The notes under the pieces are model-generated. The model did no database searches, was not told the DNA's origin, and saw only the letters and a program-made list of their open reading frames with translations. A stretch of 64,000 nt of DNA from Actinomadura alba (GTDB lineage Bacteria; Actinomycetota; Actinomycetes; Streptosporangiales; Streptosporangiaceae), in NCBI RefSeq assembly GCF_014323705.1, contig NZ_JABVEC010000002.1, forward strand, positions 496,001 through 560,000, given 5' to 3'. This document shows, piece by piece, positions 44,721-53,179 of this stretch (position 1 is the first letter of the stretch; each line of letters starts with the position of its first letter). The translations under genes were made by a program, and so were the position numbers.

Positions 44721-45533
44721 TCAGCGACCGCGGAACACGGCCGGCCGCTTCTCCCTGAACGCGCGTGAGCCCTCCTTGGCGTCCTCGGAGCCGATGACGG
44801 GCCACCCGATCTCATCGGAGACCTTCAGAGCCTCGTCCTCGGGAAGATGCGCCGTCGCGCGGTAGGTCCGCAGGATCGCCTGCACCGCGAGCGGCCCGCA
44901 TGCGGCGATCTCGGCGGCGAGGGCGCGGGCCGCCGCCAGCGCCCCGCCGTCCGGCACGATCTTGTTGATGAGGCCCATGCGCAACGCCTCCTCTGGAGCC
45001 ACGGACCGGCCGGTGAGCAGGATGTCCATCGCGAAGGCGTAGGGGATCTGCCGTGGCAGCCGGATCGCGGAACCGCCCATCGGGAACAGCCCGCGTCTCG
45101 CCTCGTACAGGCCGAGCGTCGCGCCCGCGGCCACCACGCGCAGGTCGGTGCCGATCAGCAGCTCGGTGCCACCGGCGACGGCGTACCCCTCGATCGCCGC
45201 GATCAGCGGTTTGGTGGGCGGCTCGTCCCGCAGCAGGGCCTTCCAGTGGTAGTCCGGGATCTCGGCGGCGCGCCGGCGCACGCGCTCGTCCTCGGACGGG
45301 GTCCCCATGGCCTTCAGGTCGGCGCCGGCGCAGAAGTGGCCGTCGGCTCCGGTCAGGATGCCCACCCGTACGTCCGGCTCCGCGGAGATGTACGCCCAGG
45401 CCTCGGCCAGCCCGACGAGCATGTCCTGGCTCAGCGCGTTGCGGGCGGCGGGCCGGTCCATCGTCACGGTGACCACGTGGCCGTCCCGCTCGACGACGCA
45501 GTGCGGAGTGCTGATGGGCAGCCGTTCGGTCAT
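44721..45533 (-). CDS. Enoyl-CoA hydratase/isomerase (EchA19-like)
   Basis: 270 residues with the crotonase fold. HFCAGADLKAMG forms the first part of the oxyanion hole and EGYAVAGGTELLIGTDLRVVA the second, the latter with a catalytic Glu in the usual region. GLFPMGGSAIRLPRQIP follows. It is divergent from an acyl-CoA ligase gene, sharing a 234-bp region with two KstR-like sites. In mycobacteria, EchA19 is a steroid enoyl-CoA hydratase next to fadD19, so a role in sterol side-chain beta-oxidation is likely. Confidence 0.87.
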   Translation of the reverse strand: MTERLPISTPHCVVERDGHVVTVTMDRPAARNALSQDMLVGLAEAWAYISAEPDVRVGILTGADGHFCAGADLKAMGTPSEDERVRRRAAEIPDYHWKALLRDEPPTKPLIAAIEGYAVAGGTELLIGTDLRVVAAGATLGLYEARRGLFPMGGSAIRLPRQIPYAFAMDILLTGRSVAPEEALRMGLINKIVPDGGALAAARALAAEIAACGPLAVQAILRTYRATAHLPEDEALKVSDEIGWPVIGSEDAKEGSRAFREKRPAVFRGR

Positions 45534-45620
45534 GCCGTGCCTCCCTCTCCGGCCCCGATCCCGCGATGGGCCTCGATCGGGCGTGTTCGATCGGGCGGGC
45601 TCGATCCGGGACCATAAAAC

Positions 45621-45634
45621 GAGAACCGATTCTA
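45621..45634. promoter_or_regulatory. KstR-like operator A between hydratase and ligase genes
   Basis: GAGAACCGATTCTA, preceded by AAAAC. It matches TAGAACGTGTTCTA in most positions and is about 90 bp upstream of the hydratase start. Confidence 0.45.
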
Positions 45635-45675
45635 GTAAGAAGGTGTCCTGCTGGACAGGCCTTGCCCGGCAAAAC

Positions 45676-45689
45676 GAGAACGTGATCTA
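45676..45689. promoter_or_regulatory. KstR-like operator B between hydratase and ligase genes
   Basis: GAGAACGTGATCTA, also preceded by AAAAC, 55 bp from operator A and about 80 bp upstream of the ligase start. The two form a direct repeat AAAACGAGAAC-N4-TCTA. Confidence 0.5.
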
Positions 45690-45767
45690 CTGCGGGTCCG
45701 GAGTCATTTCTCCGGGTGACGGGGCAGACCGGCACGCTGACACCGTACGACTGCCGAGGGAGAACCG

Positions 45768-47318
45768 ATGGGGTCGTTGGGCTTTTGGCGGCTCGCGCAG
45801 CAGGATCCTGACCGGATCGCGGCCGTCGACCCTGATGGCACGGAACACACCGCCGGTGAGCTGCTCGCCAGATCCAATCGGGCCGTCCACGGCCTGCGCG
45901 CCCTCGGGCTGGTGCCGGGCGACGGCGTCTGCGGTCTGGTGCCGAACGGCACGGAGGGGCTCGTCCTCTATCTCGCCGCGCTGCAGGCGGGGTGGTACTA
46001 CACCCCGATCAACTGGCATCTGACCGGGCCCGAGATCGCTTACATCGTGGCCGACAGCGGGGCCAGGGCGTTCTTCGCGCACGAACGGTTCGCGGCCGAG
46101 GCGGCGCGCGGGGCCGACGAGGCCGGGCTGGAGCCCGAGCGACTGTTCGCGTTCGGCGAGGTCGCGGGCTTCCGGCCGTTCGCCGAACTGGTCGAGGGGC
46201 GGCCGGCCGAGCCGCCCGGCGACCGCACGAACGGCGCCACCATGCACTACACCTCGGGTACCACGGGGCGGCCCAAGGGCGTGCGGCGGCGGCTGGCGGG
46301 CCTCGACCCCGACGACGCGGCCGAGCTGATGACCTTCCTGCTGTCGTTCTTCGGGATCACCCCGGGACGGCCCAACGTCCACCTGGTCACCTCGCCCGGC
46401 TACCACACGGCGGTCACGCAGTTCGGCGGCACGGCCCTGCACATGGGGCACACCCTCGTCTACATGGACCAGTGGGACGCCGAGGACACGCTCCGGCTGA
46501 TCGAGCGTCATCGCGTCACCAACACCCACATGGTGCCGACCCACTTCAAGCGCCTTCTCTCCCTGCCCGAGGCGGTACGGGCGCGCTACGACGTGTCGTC
46601 GATGCGATGGGCGATCCACGCGGCGGCGCCGTGTCCCGTGCCGATCAAGCAGGCGATGCTCGACTGGTGGGGCGACTGCGTCTGGGAGTACTACGCCGCC
46701 ACCGAGGGCGGCGGCACGATCGCCTCGCCGCAGGACTGGCGGGCGCATCCGGGCACCGTCGGCAAGGCGTGGCCGATCAGCGAACTGCTCATCGTCGACG
46801 AGCACGGGAACGAGGTCGCGACGGGCGAGCCGGGCACCATCTACATGAAGATGGCGGGGAGCGAGTTCGAGTACAAGGGCGACCCGGCCAAGACCCGGGC
46901 GAACCGGTTGAAGGACCACTTCACCGTCGGCGACATCGGGTACCTCGGCGAGGACGGCTTCCTGTTCCTGTCCGACCGCAAGGCGGATCTGATCATTTCT
47001 GGCGGCACCAACATCTACCCCGCCGAGATCGAGAACGAGATCATGGTGCACCCCAAGGTCGCCGACGTCGCCGTCTTCGGCATCCCGGACGACGAGTGGG
47101 GCGAACAGATCAAGGCCGTGGTCGAACCGGCGGCGGGCGTCGAGCCGGGACCCGCGCTCGCAGCGGAGATCATCGAGTCGCTCGACGGCCGGATCGCCCG
47201 GATGAAGTGGCCGAAGTCGATCGACTTCATCGACGCCATGCCCCGTGAGCCCAACGGCAAGCTGCTCAAGCGCAAGCTCCGAGACCCCTACTGGAGGGAG
47301 CGCGACAGTGCCATCTGA
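45768..47318 (+). CDS. Acyl-CoA synthetase (FadD family)
   Basis: 516 residues of the adenylate-forming superfamily. The ATP motif is HYTSGTTGRPKGVRR (about 160-174), followed by WEYYAATEGGG, the hinge SDRKADLIISGGTNIYPAEIE, and the catalytic Lys in PREPNGKLLKRKLR near the end. It activates a carboxylic acid to its CoA thioester. The neighbours suggest a sterol-derived acid (FadD17/FadD3-like) but a fatty acid is possible. A perfect 50-bp palindrome lies just after its stop. Confidence 0.88.
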   Translation: MGSLGFWRLAQQDPDRIAAVDPDGTEHTAGELLARSNRAVHGLRALGLVPGDGVCGLVPNGTEGLVLYLAALQAGWYYTPINWHLTGPEIAYIVADSGARAFFAHERFAAEAARGADEAGLEPERLFAFGEVAGFRPFAELVEGRPAEPPGDRTNGATMHYTSGTTGRPKGVRRRLAGLDPDDAAELMTFLLSFFGITPGRPNVHLVTSPGYHTAVTQFGGTALHMGHTLVYMDQWDAEDTLRLIERHRVTNTHMVPTHFKRLLSLPEAVRARYDVSSMRWAIHAAAPCPVPIKQAMLDWWGDCVWEYYAATEGGGTIASPQDWRAHPGTVGKAWPISELLIVDEHGNEVATGEPGTIYMKMAGSEFEYKGDPAKTRANRLKDHFTVGDIGYLGEDGFLFLSDRKADLIISGGTNIYPAEIENEIMVHPKVADVAVFGIPDDEWGEQIKAVVEPAAGVEPGPALAAEIIESLDGRIARMKWPKSIDFIDAMPREPNGKLLKRKLRDPYWRERDSAI

Positions 47319-47321
47319 TCC

Positions 47322-47371
47322 CCGCCGTGATCATGCAGTTGTTCGCGCGAACAACTGCATGATCACGGCGG
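47322..47371. repeat. Perfect 50-bp palindrome made of two 25-bp repeat units
   Basis: 25-bp arms 47322-47346 and 47347-47371 are exact reverse complements with no spacer. The right arm begins GCGAACAACTGCATGATCAC and ends GGCGG. The same unit occurs singly at 56200, 56263 and 58304. It starts 4 bp after the ligase stop and ends 17 bp before the DUF35 start. It has no T-tract. Confidence 0.9.
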
Positions 47372-47387
47372 AGAGGGAAGGAGGGGC

Positions 47388-48320
47388 GTGAGTTCTTCGG
47401 CTCCGAACCACGCGCTGGAGTTCCCCGGCGGTTACACGCGATCGGTCGGACCGGTGATCGGCCGTTTCCTGACCGAGCTCCGCGACGGCCGGCTCGTCGG
47501 CGTCCGCACGGCGTCCGGCCGGGTGGTCGTCCCGCCCACGGAGTACGACCCGGAGGACGGCTCGGCGGTCACCGGCGAGTTCGTCGAGGTCGGCCCGGAC
47601 TGCACCGTGGAGTCCTGGTCGTGGGTGCCCCGGCCGCGCCGGAGCCATCCCCTCCAGCGTCCCTTCGCCTGGGCCCTCATCAGGCCGGACGGTGCCGACA
47701 CCGCCCTGTTGCACGCGCTCGACCTCGGCGTGTTCGAGGAGGGCGCGAAGCCGCCGCGCGAGCTGAGGACCGGCATGCGGGTCCGGCCGAAGTGGCGCTC
47801 TGAACGCTCGGGCGGGATCGGCGACATCGAGTGCTTCCGGCCCGACATCGCGATGATCAACGACTCGCGCCGTACGGAGTATCACCTGCCGCCGGGCCGC
47901 GCGCTCGAACGGTTCCTCGAGGGGATCGCCGAGGGCAGGTTCCTCGGCCACCGCTGCGGTGTCTGCGGAAAGGTCTACGTGCCGCTCAAGGGCCTTTGCC
48001 CGGTCGATGGCGTGCCCACCACCGAGGAGGTGGAGGTGCGCGACACCGGCACCGTCACCACGTTCGCGGTGAACAACATCCCCGACCCCCGCGCGCCGGA
48101 GGTGCCGTTCGTGTCGGCCTACATCCTGCTCGACGGCTCCGACCTCGCGATGCTCGCCCTGGTCGCGGGGGTCCCGGCGGATCAGGTGCGGATGGGCATG
48201 CGGGTCAGGGCCGAGTGGCGGCCGCGGGAGGAGTGGGGCGCGACGATGGCCAACATCAAGTGGTTCGCCCCCCTCGACGAGCCCGACGTCCCCTTCGCCG
48301 CCATCAAGGACCACCTGTGA
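47388..48320 (+). CDS. Double DUF35 OB-fold/zinc-ribbon protein (Rv3521-like)
   Basis: 310 residues from GTG 47388, preceded by GGAAGGAGG. The N-terminal half (about 20-150) is a DUF35-like OB fold without the Cys ribbon. The C-terminal half (about 160-310) has the rubredoxin-like ribbon HRCGVCGKVYVPLKGLCPVDG and a second OB fold. DUF35 proteins bind acyl-CoA substrates for thiolase-like partners; the Ltp2-ChsH2 complex is a studied example. The two thiolase-like genes directly downstream are the likely partners, as in mycobacterial Rv3521-Rv3523. Confidence 0.85.
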   Translation: MSSSAPNHALEFPGGYTRSVGPVIGRFLTELRDGRLVGVRTASGRVVVPPTEYDPEDGSAVTGEFVEVGPDCTVESWSWVPRPRRSHPLQRPFAWALIRPDGADTALLHALDLGVFEEGAKPPRELRTGMRVRPKWRSERSGGIGDIECFRPDIAMINDSRRTEYHLPPGRALERFLEGIAEGRFLGHRCGVCGKVYVPLKGLCPVDGVPTTEEVEVRDTGTVTTFAVNNIPDPRAPEVPFVSAYILLDGSDLAMLALVAGVPADQVRMGMRVRAEWRPREEWGATMANIKWFAPLDEPDVPFAAIKDHL

Positions 48321-48323
48321 AAG

Positions 48324-48340
48324 CGAGCGGAGCGAGGCAA
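48324..48340 (+). repeat. Short dispersed repeat, partial copy, supplying a ribosome binding site
   Basis: CGAGCGGAGCGAGGCAA is identical to part of the 44-bp repeat at 49396. Its GCGAGG is placed correctly as ribosome binding site for ATG 48341. Confidence 0.6.
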
Positions 48341-49369
48341 ATGAACACAGCGGTGGTCGCGTTCGTGCAGTCGGCGCACACCGGTGAGGACACCGGGCTG
48401 TCCGAGACCGAGTTGCTGGCACCGGTCATCGCCGAGGTGAAGCAGAAGAGCGGCGTCTCCCGGTTCGGGTTCACGTGCTCGGGGTCGTGCGACTACCTTG
48501 CCGGTGCGCCGTTCTCCTTCGTCGCGGCGCTCGACGCGGTGGGCGCGTGGCCGCCGATCTCCGAGAGCCATGTCGAGATGGACGCGGCCTGGGCGCTGTA
48601 CGAGGCCTGGGTACGGCTTCAGCACGGTGACATCGACACGGCGCTGGTCTACGGCTTCGGCAAGTCGTCGCAGGGCGACCTACGCGAGATCATGACCTTG
48701 CAGCTCGACCCGTACTACCTCGCGCCACTCGGCCCGGACCAGGTGTCGCTCGCCGCGTTGCAGGCGCGGGCCTATCTGGAGAGCTCGGGTGCCGAGGAGG
48801 ACGACCTCCTCGCCGTCGCGGCCCGGTCGCGCGCCGCCGGGCGGGCCAATCCGTACGCGCTTGACCTGCCCGATCCGGATCCCACGGTCGGCTACGAGGT
48901 CGCGCCGCTGCGGCCGTACGACGTCGCACCGATCACCGATGGGGCGGCGGCGATCGTGCTCGCGGCCGGCGACAGGGCACGTGAGCTGTGCGAACGCCCG
49001 GCCTGGATCCGCGGCATCGACCACCGCAGCGACGCGCACCAGCTCGGCGCCCGGGATCTGACCCGGTCGGAGTCCGCCGCGCTCGCGGCGGCTCGGGTGG
49101 GTGTCGGCGACGTCGAGGTGGCGGAGCTGCACGCGCAGTTCAGCCACGAGGAGCTGATCCTGCGCGCCGCCCTCGGCCTGCCGGACGGCGTCGTGGTGAA
49201 CCCCTCGGGCGGTCCGCTGGCCGCGAACCCGGTGATGGCGACCGGCCTGATCAGGATCGGCGAGGCGGCGGCGCGGATCCACGACGGCTCGGCGACGCGG
49301 ACGCTGGCGCACGCGACGTCGGGCCCCTGCCTGCAGCAGAACCTCGTCTGCGTGATGGAGGCGGAGTGA
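48341..49369 (+). CDS. Thiolase-superfamily lipid-transfer protein (Ltp4-like)
   Basis: 342 residues from ATG 48341, with GAGG five bases upstream. GTG 48317 overlapping the previous stop is possible but less likely. The fold is thiolase-like: DIDTALVYGFGKSSQGDLREI, ITDGAAAIVLAAGDRA, HAQFSHEELILRAALG and NPSGGPLAANPVMATGLIRI. The usual nucleophilic Cys motif is absent. The Cys pair in FTCSGSCDYL is elsewhere. Size and order match mycobacterial Ltp4 (about 354 residues). Ltp3 and Ltp4 are reported to be needed for C24-branched sterol side chains. Confidence 0.8.
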   Translation: MNTAVVAFVQSAHTGEDTGLSETELLAPVIAEVKQKSGVSRFGFTCSGSCDYLAGAPFSFVAALDAVGAWPPISESHVEMDAAWALYEAWVRLQHGDIDTALVYGFGKSSQGDLREIMTLQLDPYYLAPLGPDQVSLAALQARAYLESSGAEEDDLLAVAARSRAAGRANPYALDLPDPDPTVGYEVAPLRPYDVAPITDGAAAIVLAAGDRARELCERPAWIRGIDHRSDAHQLGARDLTRSESAALAAARVGVGDVEVAELHAQFSHEELILRAALGLPDGVVVNPSGGPLAANPVMATGLIRIGEAAARIHDGSATRTLAHATSGPCLQQNLVCVMEAE

Positions 49370-49395
49370 ACGAGGCGATGGAGCGCCGCGAGCGG

Positions 49396-49439
49396 GCGTC
49401 AAAGCGCCCGCGAGCCGCCGAGCGGAGCGAGGCAATGAG
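49396..49439 (+). repeat. 44-bp dispersed repeat, copy 1
   Basis: Begins GCGTCAAAGCGCCCGCGAGC and ends GAGGCAATGAG; 41 of 44 bases match the inverse copy at 57642-57685. It contains a GCGGGCG/CGCCCGC hairpin (49392-49411). It occupies most of the 85-bp gap before the Ltp3-like gene. Confidence 0.8.
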
Positions 49440-49454
49440 ACACGAGGCGGACTG

Positions 49455-50609
49455 ATGGCGAACCCTTGCGCGGTGATCGGGGTCGGGCAGACCGAGTACC
49501 GGACGAAGCGCCTCGACGTGTCGATCGCCGGCCTGGTGCGCGAGGCGGCGCTGCGCGCGCTCGAGGACGCGGACCTGACGTTCGGGGACATCGACGCCGT
49601 CGTCATCGGGAAGGCGCCCGACCTGTTCGAGGGCGTGATGATGCCGGAGGCCTACCTCGCCGACGCCCTCGGTGCCCGGGGCAAGCCGGTGATGCGGGTG
49701 CACACGGCCGGTTCCGTCGGCGGCTCGACCGCTCTGGTGGCGGCCGGGCTGATCCAGGGTGGCGTGCACGATCGGGTGCTCGTCGTGGCGTACGAGAAGC
49801 AGTCCGAGTCCAACGCCACCTGGGCGCTGTCCACGCATCCGCCCATGACCGCGTCGCTGGTGGTCGGCGCCGGGGGGTACTTCGCGCCCCACATCCGGTC
49901 CTACATCCGCCGCTCCGGCGCGCCCGACCACATCGGCACGCTGGTCGCGGTGAAGGACAGGGTCAACGCGCTGCGCAACCCGTACGCCCATCTCAAGATC
50001 GAGGGCATCAGCCGCGAGATGGTCGAGATGACGCCGATGCTCTGGGAGCCGCTGCGCTATCTCGAGACCTGCCCGTCCTCTGACGGGGCGGCGGCGATGG
50101 TGCTCGCGAGCGAGAGCGCGGCGCGGGGCGTGAACCGGCCCGCGTGGGTGCACGGCGCGGCCATGCGCTCCGAGCCGATCTTCTTTGCCGGCCGGGACAC
50201 CGTGAACCCGCAAGCCGGCAAGGACTGCGCGGCCGACGTCTACGGGCAGGCCGGCATCACCGACCCGCGGCGCGAGCTCGACTGCGCCGAGGTCTATGTC
50301 CCCTTCTCCTGGTACGAGCCGATGTGGCTCGAGAACCTCGGCTTCTGCGGCGAGGGGGAGGGGTGGAAGCTCACCGAGCAGGGCGCGACCGCCTTCGAGG
50401 GCGATATCCCGTGGAACCCGTCCGGAGGCGTGCTGTCGTCGAACCCGATCGGCGCCTCGGGGCTCATCCGTTTCGCCGAGGCCGCCCAGCAGGTCCGGGG
50501 GCTCGCCGGCGACTGTCAGGTCGAGGGGGCGCGACGCGCCCTCGGCCACGCCTATGGCGGCGGCGCGCAGTTCTACGCCATGTGGGTCGTCGGCACCGAG
50601 AAACCGTAA
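49455..50609 (+). CDS. Thiolase-superfamily lipid-transfer protein (Ltp3-like)
   Basis: 384 residues from ATG 49455. Thiolase-type motifs are CAVIGVGQTEYRTKRLDVSI near the start, VHTAGSVGGSTALVAAGLIQGG where a nucleophilic Cys would normally be, and NPSGGVLSSNPIGASGLIRFAEA. The C-terminal HAYGGGAQFYA replaces the usual catalytic Cys loop. So both Cys of a degradative thiolase are missing, and it may act as an aldolase or acyl-binding subunit with the DUF35 protein. Length and order fit mycobacterial Ltp3 (about 394 residues). Confidence 0.82.
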   Translation: MANPCAVIGVGQTEYRTKRLDVSIAGLVREAALRALEDADLTFGDIDAVVIGKAPDLFEGVMMPEAYLADALGARGKPVMRVHTAGSVGGSTALVAAGLIQGGVHDRVLVVAYEKQSESNATWALSTHPPMTASLVVGAGGYFAPHIRSYIRRSGAPDHIGTLVAVKDRVNALRNPYAHLKIEGISREMVEMTPMLWEPLRYLETCPSSDGAAAMVLASESAARGVNRPAWVHGAAMRSEPIFFAGRDTVNPQAGKDCAADVYGQAGITDPRRELDCAEVYVPFSWYEPMWLENLGFCGEGEGWKLTEQGATAFEGDIPWNPSGGVLSSNPIGASGLIRFAEAAQQVRGLAGDCQVEGARRALGHAYGGGAQFYAMWVVGTEKP

Positions 50610-50636
50610 TCCCCCGCGGCCTTCGGAGGTCGTCCG

Positions 50637-52277
50637 ATGGAGTTCAACCACGCTGATCTGTTCGAAGGACTGGCCGACGCGATCGGCGACCGGGTGGCCG
50701 TCGTGTGCGGTGTGCCGGCGGACGACGGCACGCCCGGAACGTACGTGCGGATGACGTACACCGAACTCGACGCGCACGCCAACCGGCTCGCCCACCACCT
50801 GGAGTCGGCCGGGGTCGCCGCCGGCCAGCACGTGGGCGTCCAGCTCTACAACGGCATCGAGTACATCGCGACCGTGCTCGCCGCGCTGAAGATCCGGGCC
50901 GTGCCGATCAACGTCAACTATCGCTACGTCGAGTCGGAGTTGCTCTACCTCTATCGCGACTCCGACATCGTCGCCCTGGTCCACGACGTCGAATTCGCCG
51001 ACCGGGTGGCGGCGACCGCCCAGCGGGCGCCCGCGCTGCGGCACCTGATCTCGGTGGGCGGCGTCTCGGTAGGCGGTATCTCGGTAGGCGGTACGTCCGG
51101 CGGCACCGCCGCGGTGGCGTACGAGGAGGCCCTGGCGGCGCAGCCCGCCACCCGCGGCTTCCCGGCGCGCAGCGGCGACGACCTCTACATCATCTACACC
51201 GGCGGTACGACCGGGATGCCGAAGGGCGTGATGTGGCGGAACGAGGATCTGTTCATGGGGTTCGGCGGCGGCAACCCGTACGGCGAGCCGCGCGCGACCC
51301 CGCAGGAGGTGATCGAGCACGCCAGGAACGCCGGCCCGATGGTGATGATGGCGGCGCCCCCGCTGATGCACGGGGCCGCGCAGATGGCGACCTTCATCGC
51401 GTGGTGGATGGGCTCGACGATCGTGTACACGCGCAGGTTCGACGCCGCGCTGGTGCTGCACGCGATCGAGCACGAGAAGGTCCTCACGCTCAACATCACC
51501 GGCGACGCGATGGCGATCCCGCTCGCCGACGAGCTGGCGGCCGGCGAGTACGACCTTTCGTCCCTCATGGTCATCAGCTCGACCGGGGCGATCCTCAGCG
51601 GCTCGGTGCGGGCGCGGCTGCAGGGCCTGCTGCCGAACACGATGATCCTCGACAACTTCGGCTCGAGCGAGTCGGGCTACACCGCCTCGGGGGTCGAGGG
51701 CAGCACGCCGGAGTCGGGCCTGAGGTACCGGCCCAACAACGACCGCCTCGCCGTCCTCGACGAGTCGCTCAAGCCGGTCGAACCGGGCTCCGGCGACATC
51801 GGGCAGGTGGCCAAGCGCGGGCACATCGCGTTCGGCTACTACAACGACGCCGGCAAGACGGCTCGTACCTTCCCCGAGGTCGACGGGGTGCGGTGGCTGC
51901 TCACCGGCGACGTCGCGACCGTCGAGGCGGACGGCACCATCGCCATCTTCGGCCGCGGTTCGCAGTGCATCAACACGGGCGGTGAGAAGGTCTTCCCCGA
52001 AGAGGTCGAGGCCGTCCTCAAGGGCCATCCCGAGGTGTTCGACGTGGTGGTCACGGGCATTGCCGATGATCGGTTCGGCAGCCGTGTGGCGGCGGTGATC
52101 CAGCCGTACGGGGAGGCGCCGGCGGCCGAGGAGCTCGACCGGCACTGCCGCGGGCGGCTCTCCGGCTACAAGGTGCCCCGCACGTACGCGTTCGTCGACC
52201 AGGTCAAGCGGTCGCCGGCGGGCAAGGCCGACTACCGCTGGGCACGGGAGGTTGCCGAGCGCTCCGCACGCGGCTGA
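50637..52277 (+). CDS. Acyl-CoA synthetase (FadD19-like)
   Basis: 546 residues, near the length of mycobacterial FadD19 (548). It starts MEFNHADLFEGLADAIGDR. The ATP motif is YIIYTGGTTGMPKGVMWRNED, followed by FGSSESGYTASG, the hinge RGSQCINTGGEKVFPEEVE and the C-terminal Lys in SPAGKADYRWA. FadD19 activates C26 and C24-branched sterol side-chain acids. The flanking Ltp3/Ltp4/DUF35 and EchA19-like genes support that substrate class. A three-fold ISVGG repeat at about residues 138-152 is an insertion in a surface region. Confidence 0.87.
   Translation: MEFNHADLFEGLADAIGDRVAVVCGVPADDGTPGTYVRMTYTELDAHANRLAHHLESAGVAAGQHVGVQLYNGIEYIATVLAALKIRAVPINVNYRYVESELLYLYRDSDIVALVHDVEFADRVAATAQRAPALRHLISVGGVSVGGISVGGTSGGTAAVAYEEALAAQPATRGFPARSGDDLYIIYTGGTTGMPKGVMWRNEDLFMGFGGGNPYGEPRATPQEVIEHARNAGPMVMMAAPPLMHGAAQMATFIAWWMGSTIVYTRRFDAALVLHAIEHEKVLTLNITGDAMAIPLADELAAGEYDLSSLMVISSTGAILSGSVRARLQGLLPNTMILDNFGSSESGYTASGVEGSTPESGLRYRPNNDRLAVLDESLKPVEPGSGDIGQVAKRGHIAFGYYNDAGKTARTFPEVDGVRWLLTGDVATVEADGTIAIFGRGSQCINTGGEKVFPEEVEAVLKGHPEVFDVVVTGIADDRFGSRVAAVIQPYGEAPAAEELDRHCRGRLSGYKVPRTYAFVDQVKRSPAGKADYRWAREVAERSARG
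51048..51092 (+). repeat. Three 15-bp tandem coding repeats in the FadD19-like gene
   Basis: Units at 51048, 51063 and 51078 (RTCTCGGTRGGCGGY) encode ISVGG, VSVGG and ISVGG. Confidence 0.8.
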
Positions 52278-52373
52278 AGATGCGCTCTCCTTTCGCGGAC
52301 CGTGCCGGAATGGATACGCTGAGTATCCCCCCGAAGGTGTGATCTCAAGGAGTGCGAAGGGGATGAAGACGTT

Positions 52374-53036
52374 ATGGTCGCCACCTCCCGCAAAGCCGTG
52401 CCGAGAGAAAGCCCGCCGCAGAACGAGAGCTCAGGGGCCGATGAGCCGGATCCGTCGGATGCGGCGAGCGGGCCACCTGCCGCTGTGCGGCAGAACCTCC
52501 GCGCCCTGTATGACCATCTCGTACCGCATCTGGGTAGGTGGCGGGCCGAGATCCTGGACGGGCGGCTCATCGTGAGCCCCTTGGGGACGCCCGAGAACCA
52601 GTGGATGGCCCTGTTGCTCGCAGACGCGTTCCTGCCGTTGGCACGGGAGCGCGGGTGGCGCGTCTACCCGGGCCTCGACGTATGCCTGCCGGGTTCACGG
52701 GACCCCTTCGAGCCCGATTTCGTGATGGCGCCGAAGGACGCCCCGCGCTGGGGTGTCCGTGAGGTGTTCACTGACGGCCTCGTCATGGTCGGTGAGATCG
52801 TTTCCCCGGGCAGTGCCGAGGACGATCGGGACAAGAAGCCGGGCATCTACGCGGGGGGTGGGGTGCCGGTGATGCTGCTCGTCGACCCGCTCTCCGAACC
52901 GCCCACGGTGACGGTCTTCAGCGGTCTGCAGGACGGCCGCTACACCGAGTCGGCCTCCGTGGAGATGGGGAAGAGCCTGCACATTCCGGAGCCGGTCGAC
53001 TTCGAGCTCGACACCGTGATCTTCCTGGAGGACTGA
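52374..53036 (+). CDS. Uma2-family (DUF820) putative restriction-endonuclease-fold protein
   Basis: 220 residues. After a disordered Pro/Ser/Glu-rich N-terminus (1-38) the PD-(D/E)xK-like core carries EILDGRLIVSPLGT, PFEPDFVM (Asp115), GEIVSPGSAEDDRDKK (Glu141, Lys154/155) and YAGGGVPVMLLVDP. These are the usual Uma2 catalytic positions and look intact. Uma2 genes are numerous in actinomycetes and cyanobacteria; function is uncertain and may be in DNA metabolism or defence. It is a single gene here, inserted between the sterol and regulator genes. Confidence 0.82.
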   Translation: MVATSRKAVPRESPPQNESSGADEPDPSDAASGPPAAVRQNLRALYDHLVPHLGRWRAEILDGRLIVSPLGTPENQWMALLLADAFLPLARERGWRVYPGLDVCLPGSRDPFEPDFVMAPKDAPRWGVREVFTDGLVMVGEIVSPGSAEDDRDKKPGIYAGGGVPVMLLVDPLSEPPTVTVFSGLQDGRYTESASVEMGKSLHIPEPVDFELDTVIFLED

Positions 53037-53153
53037 GCTGAGCGTCCCGGGGGACGCGGTCGCCGGGGTCTGCGGCCTGTCTTGAGGATCGTGGCCGGTT
53101 CTGGCCATCCGATTGCGGTGTCGGTAGGCTCGCTGTAGCAGAGTTGCTCGTAA

Positions 53154-53176
53154 AGAGAGCCTCTCTTTCGGAGAGG
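53154..53176 (+). promoter_or_regulatory. Competing hairpins over the marR ribosome binding site
   Basis: AGAGAG (53154-53159) can pair with CTCTCT (53161-53166). CCTCTC (53160-53165) can instead pair with GAGAGG (53171-53176), which is the ribosome binding site of ATG 53180. The two stems exclude each other. Confidence 0.45.
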
Positions 53177-53179
53177 AAT

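Noticed and set aside
47322-47371. Reading the 50-bp palindrome simply as a transcription terminator
   Set aside because: No T-tract, no loop, and the arm recurs elsewhere as single copies, so a repeat-element explanation is better; a terminating effect is still possible.
49251-52145. 964-codon minus-strand open frame opposite Ltp3- and FadD19-like genes
   Set aside because: His/Arg/Asp-rich nonsense product typical of antisense high-GC frames; opposite-strand genes are well supported.
52374-53036. Defence island around the Uma2 gene
   Set aside because: No restriction, abortive-infection or other defence genes are adjacent; Uma2 genes are abundant and often solitary.
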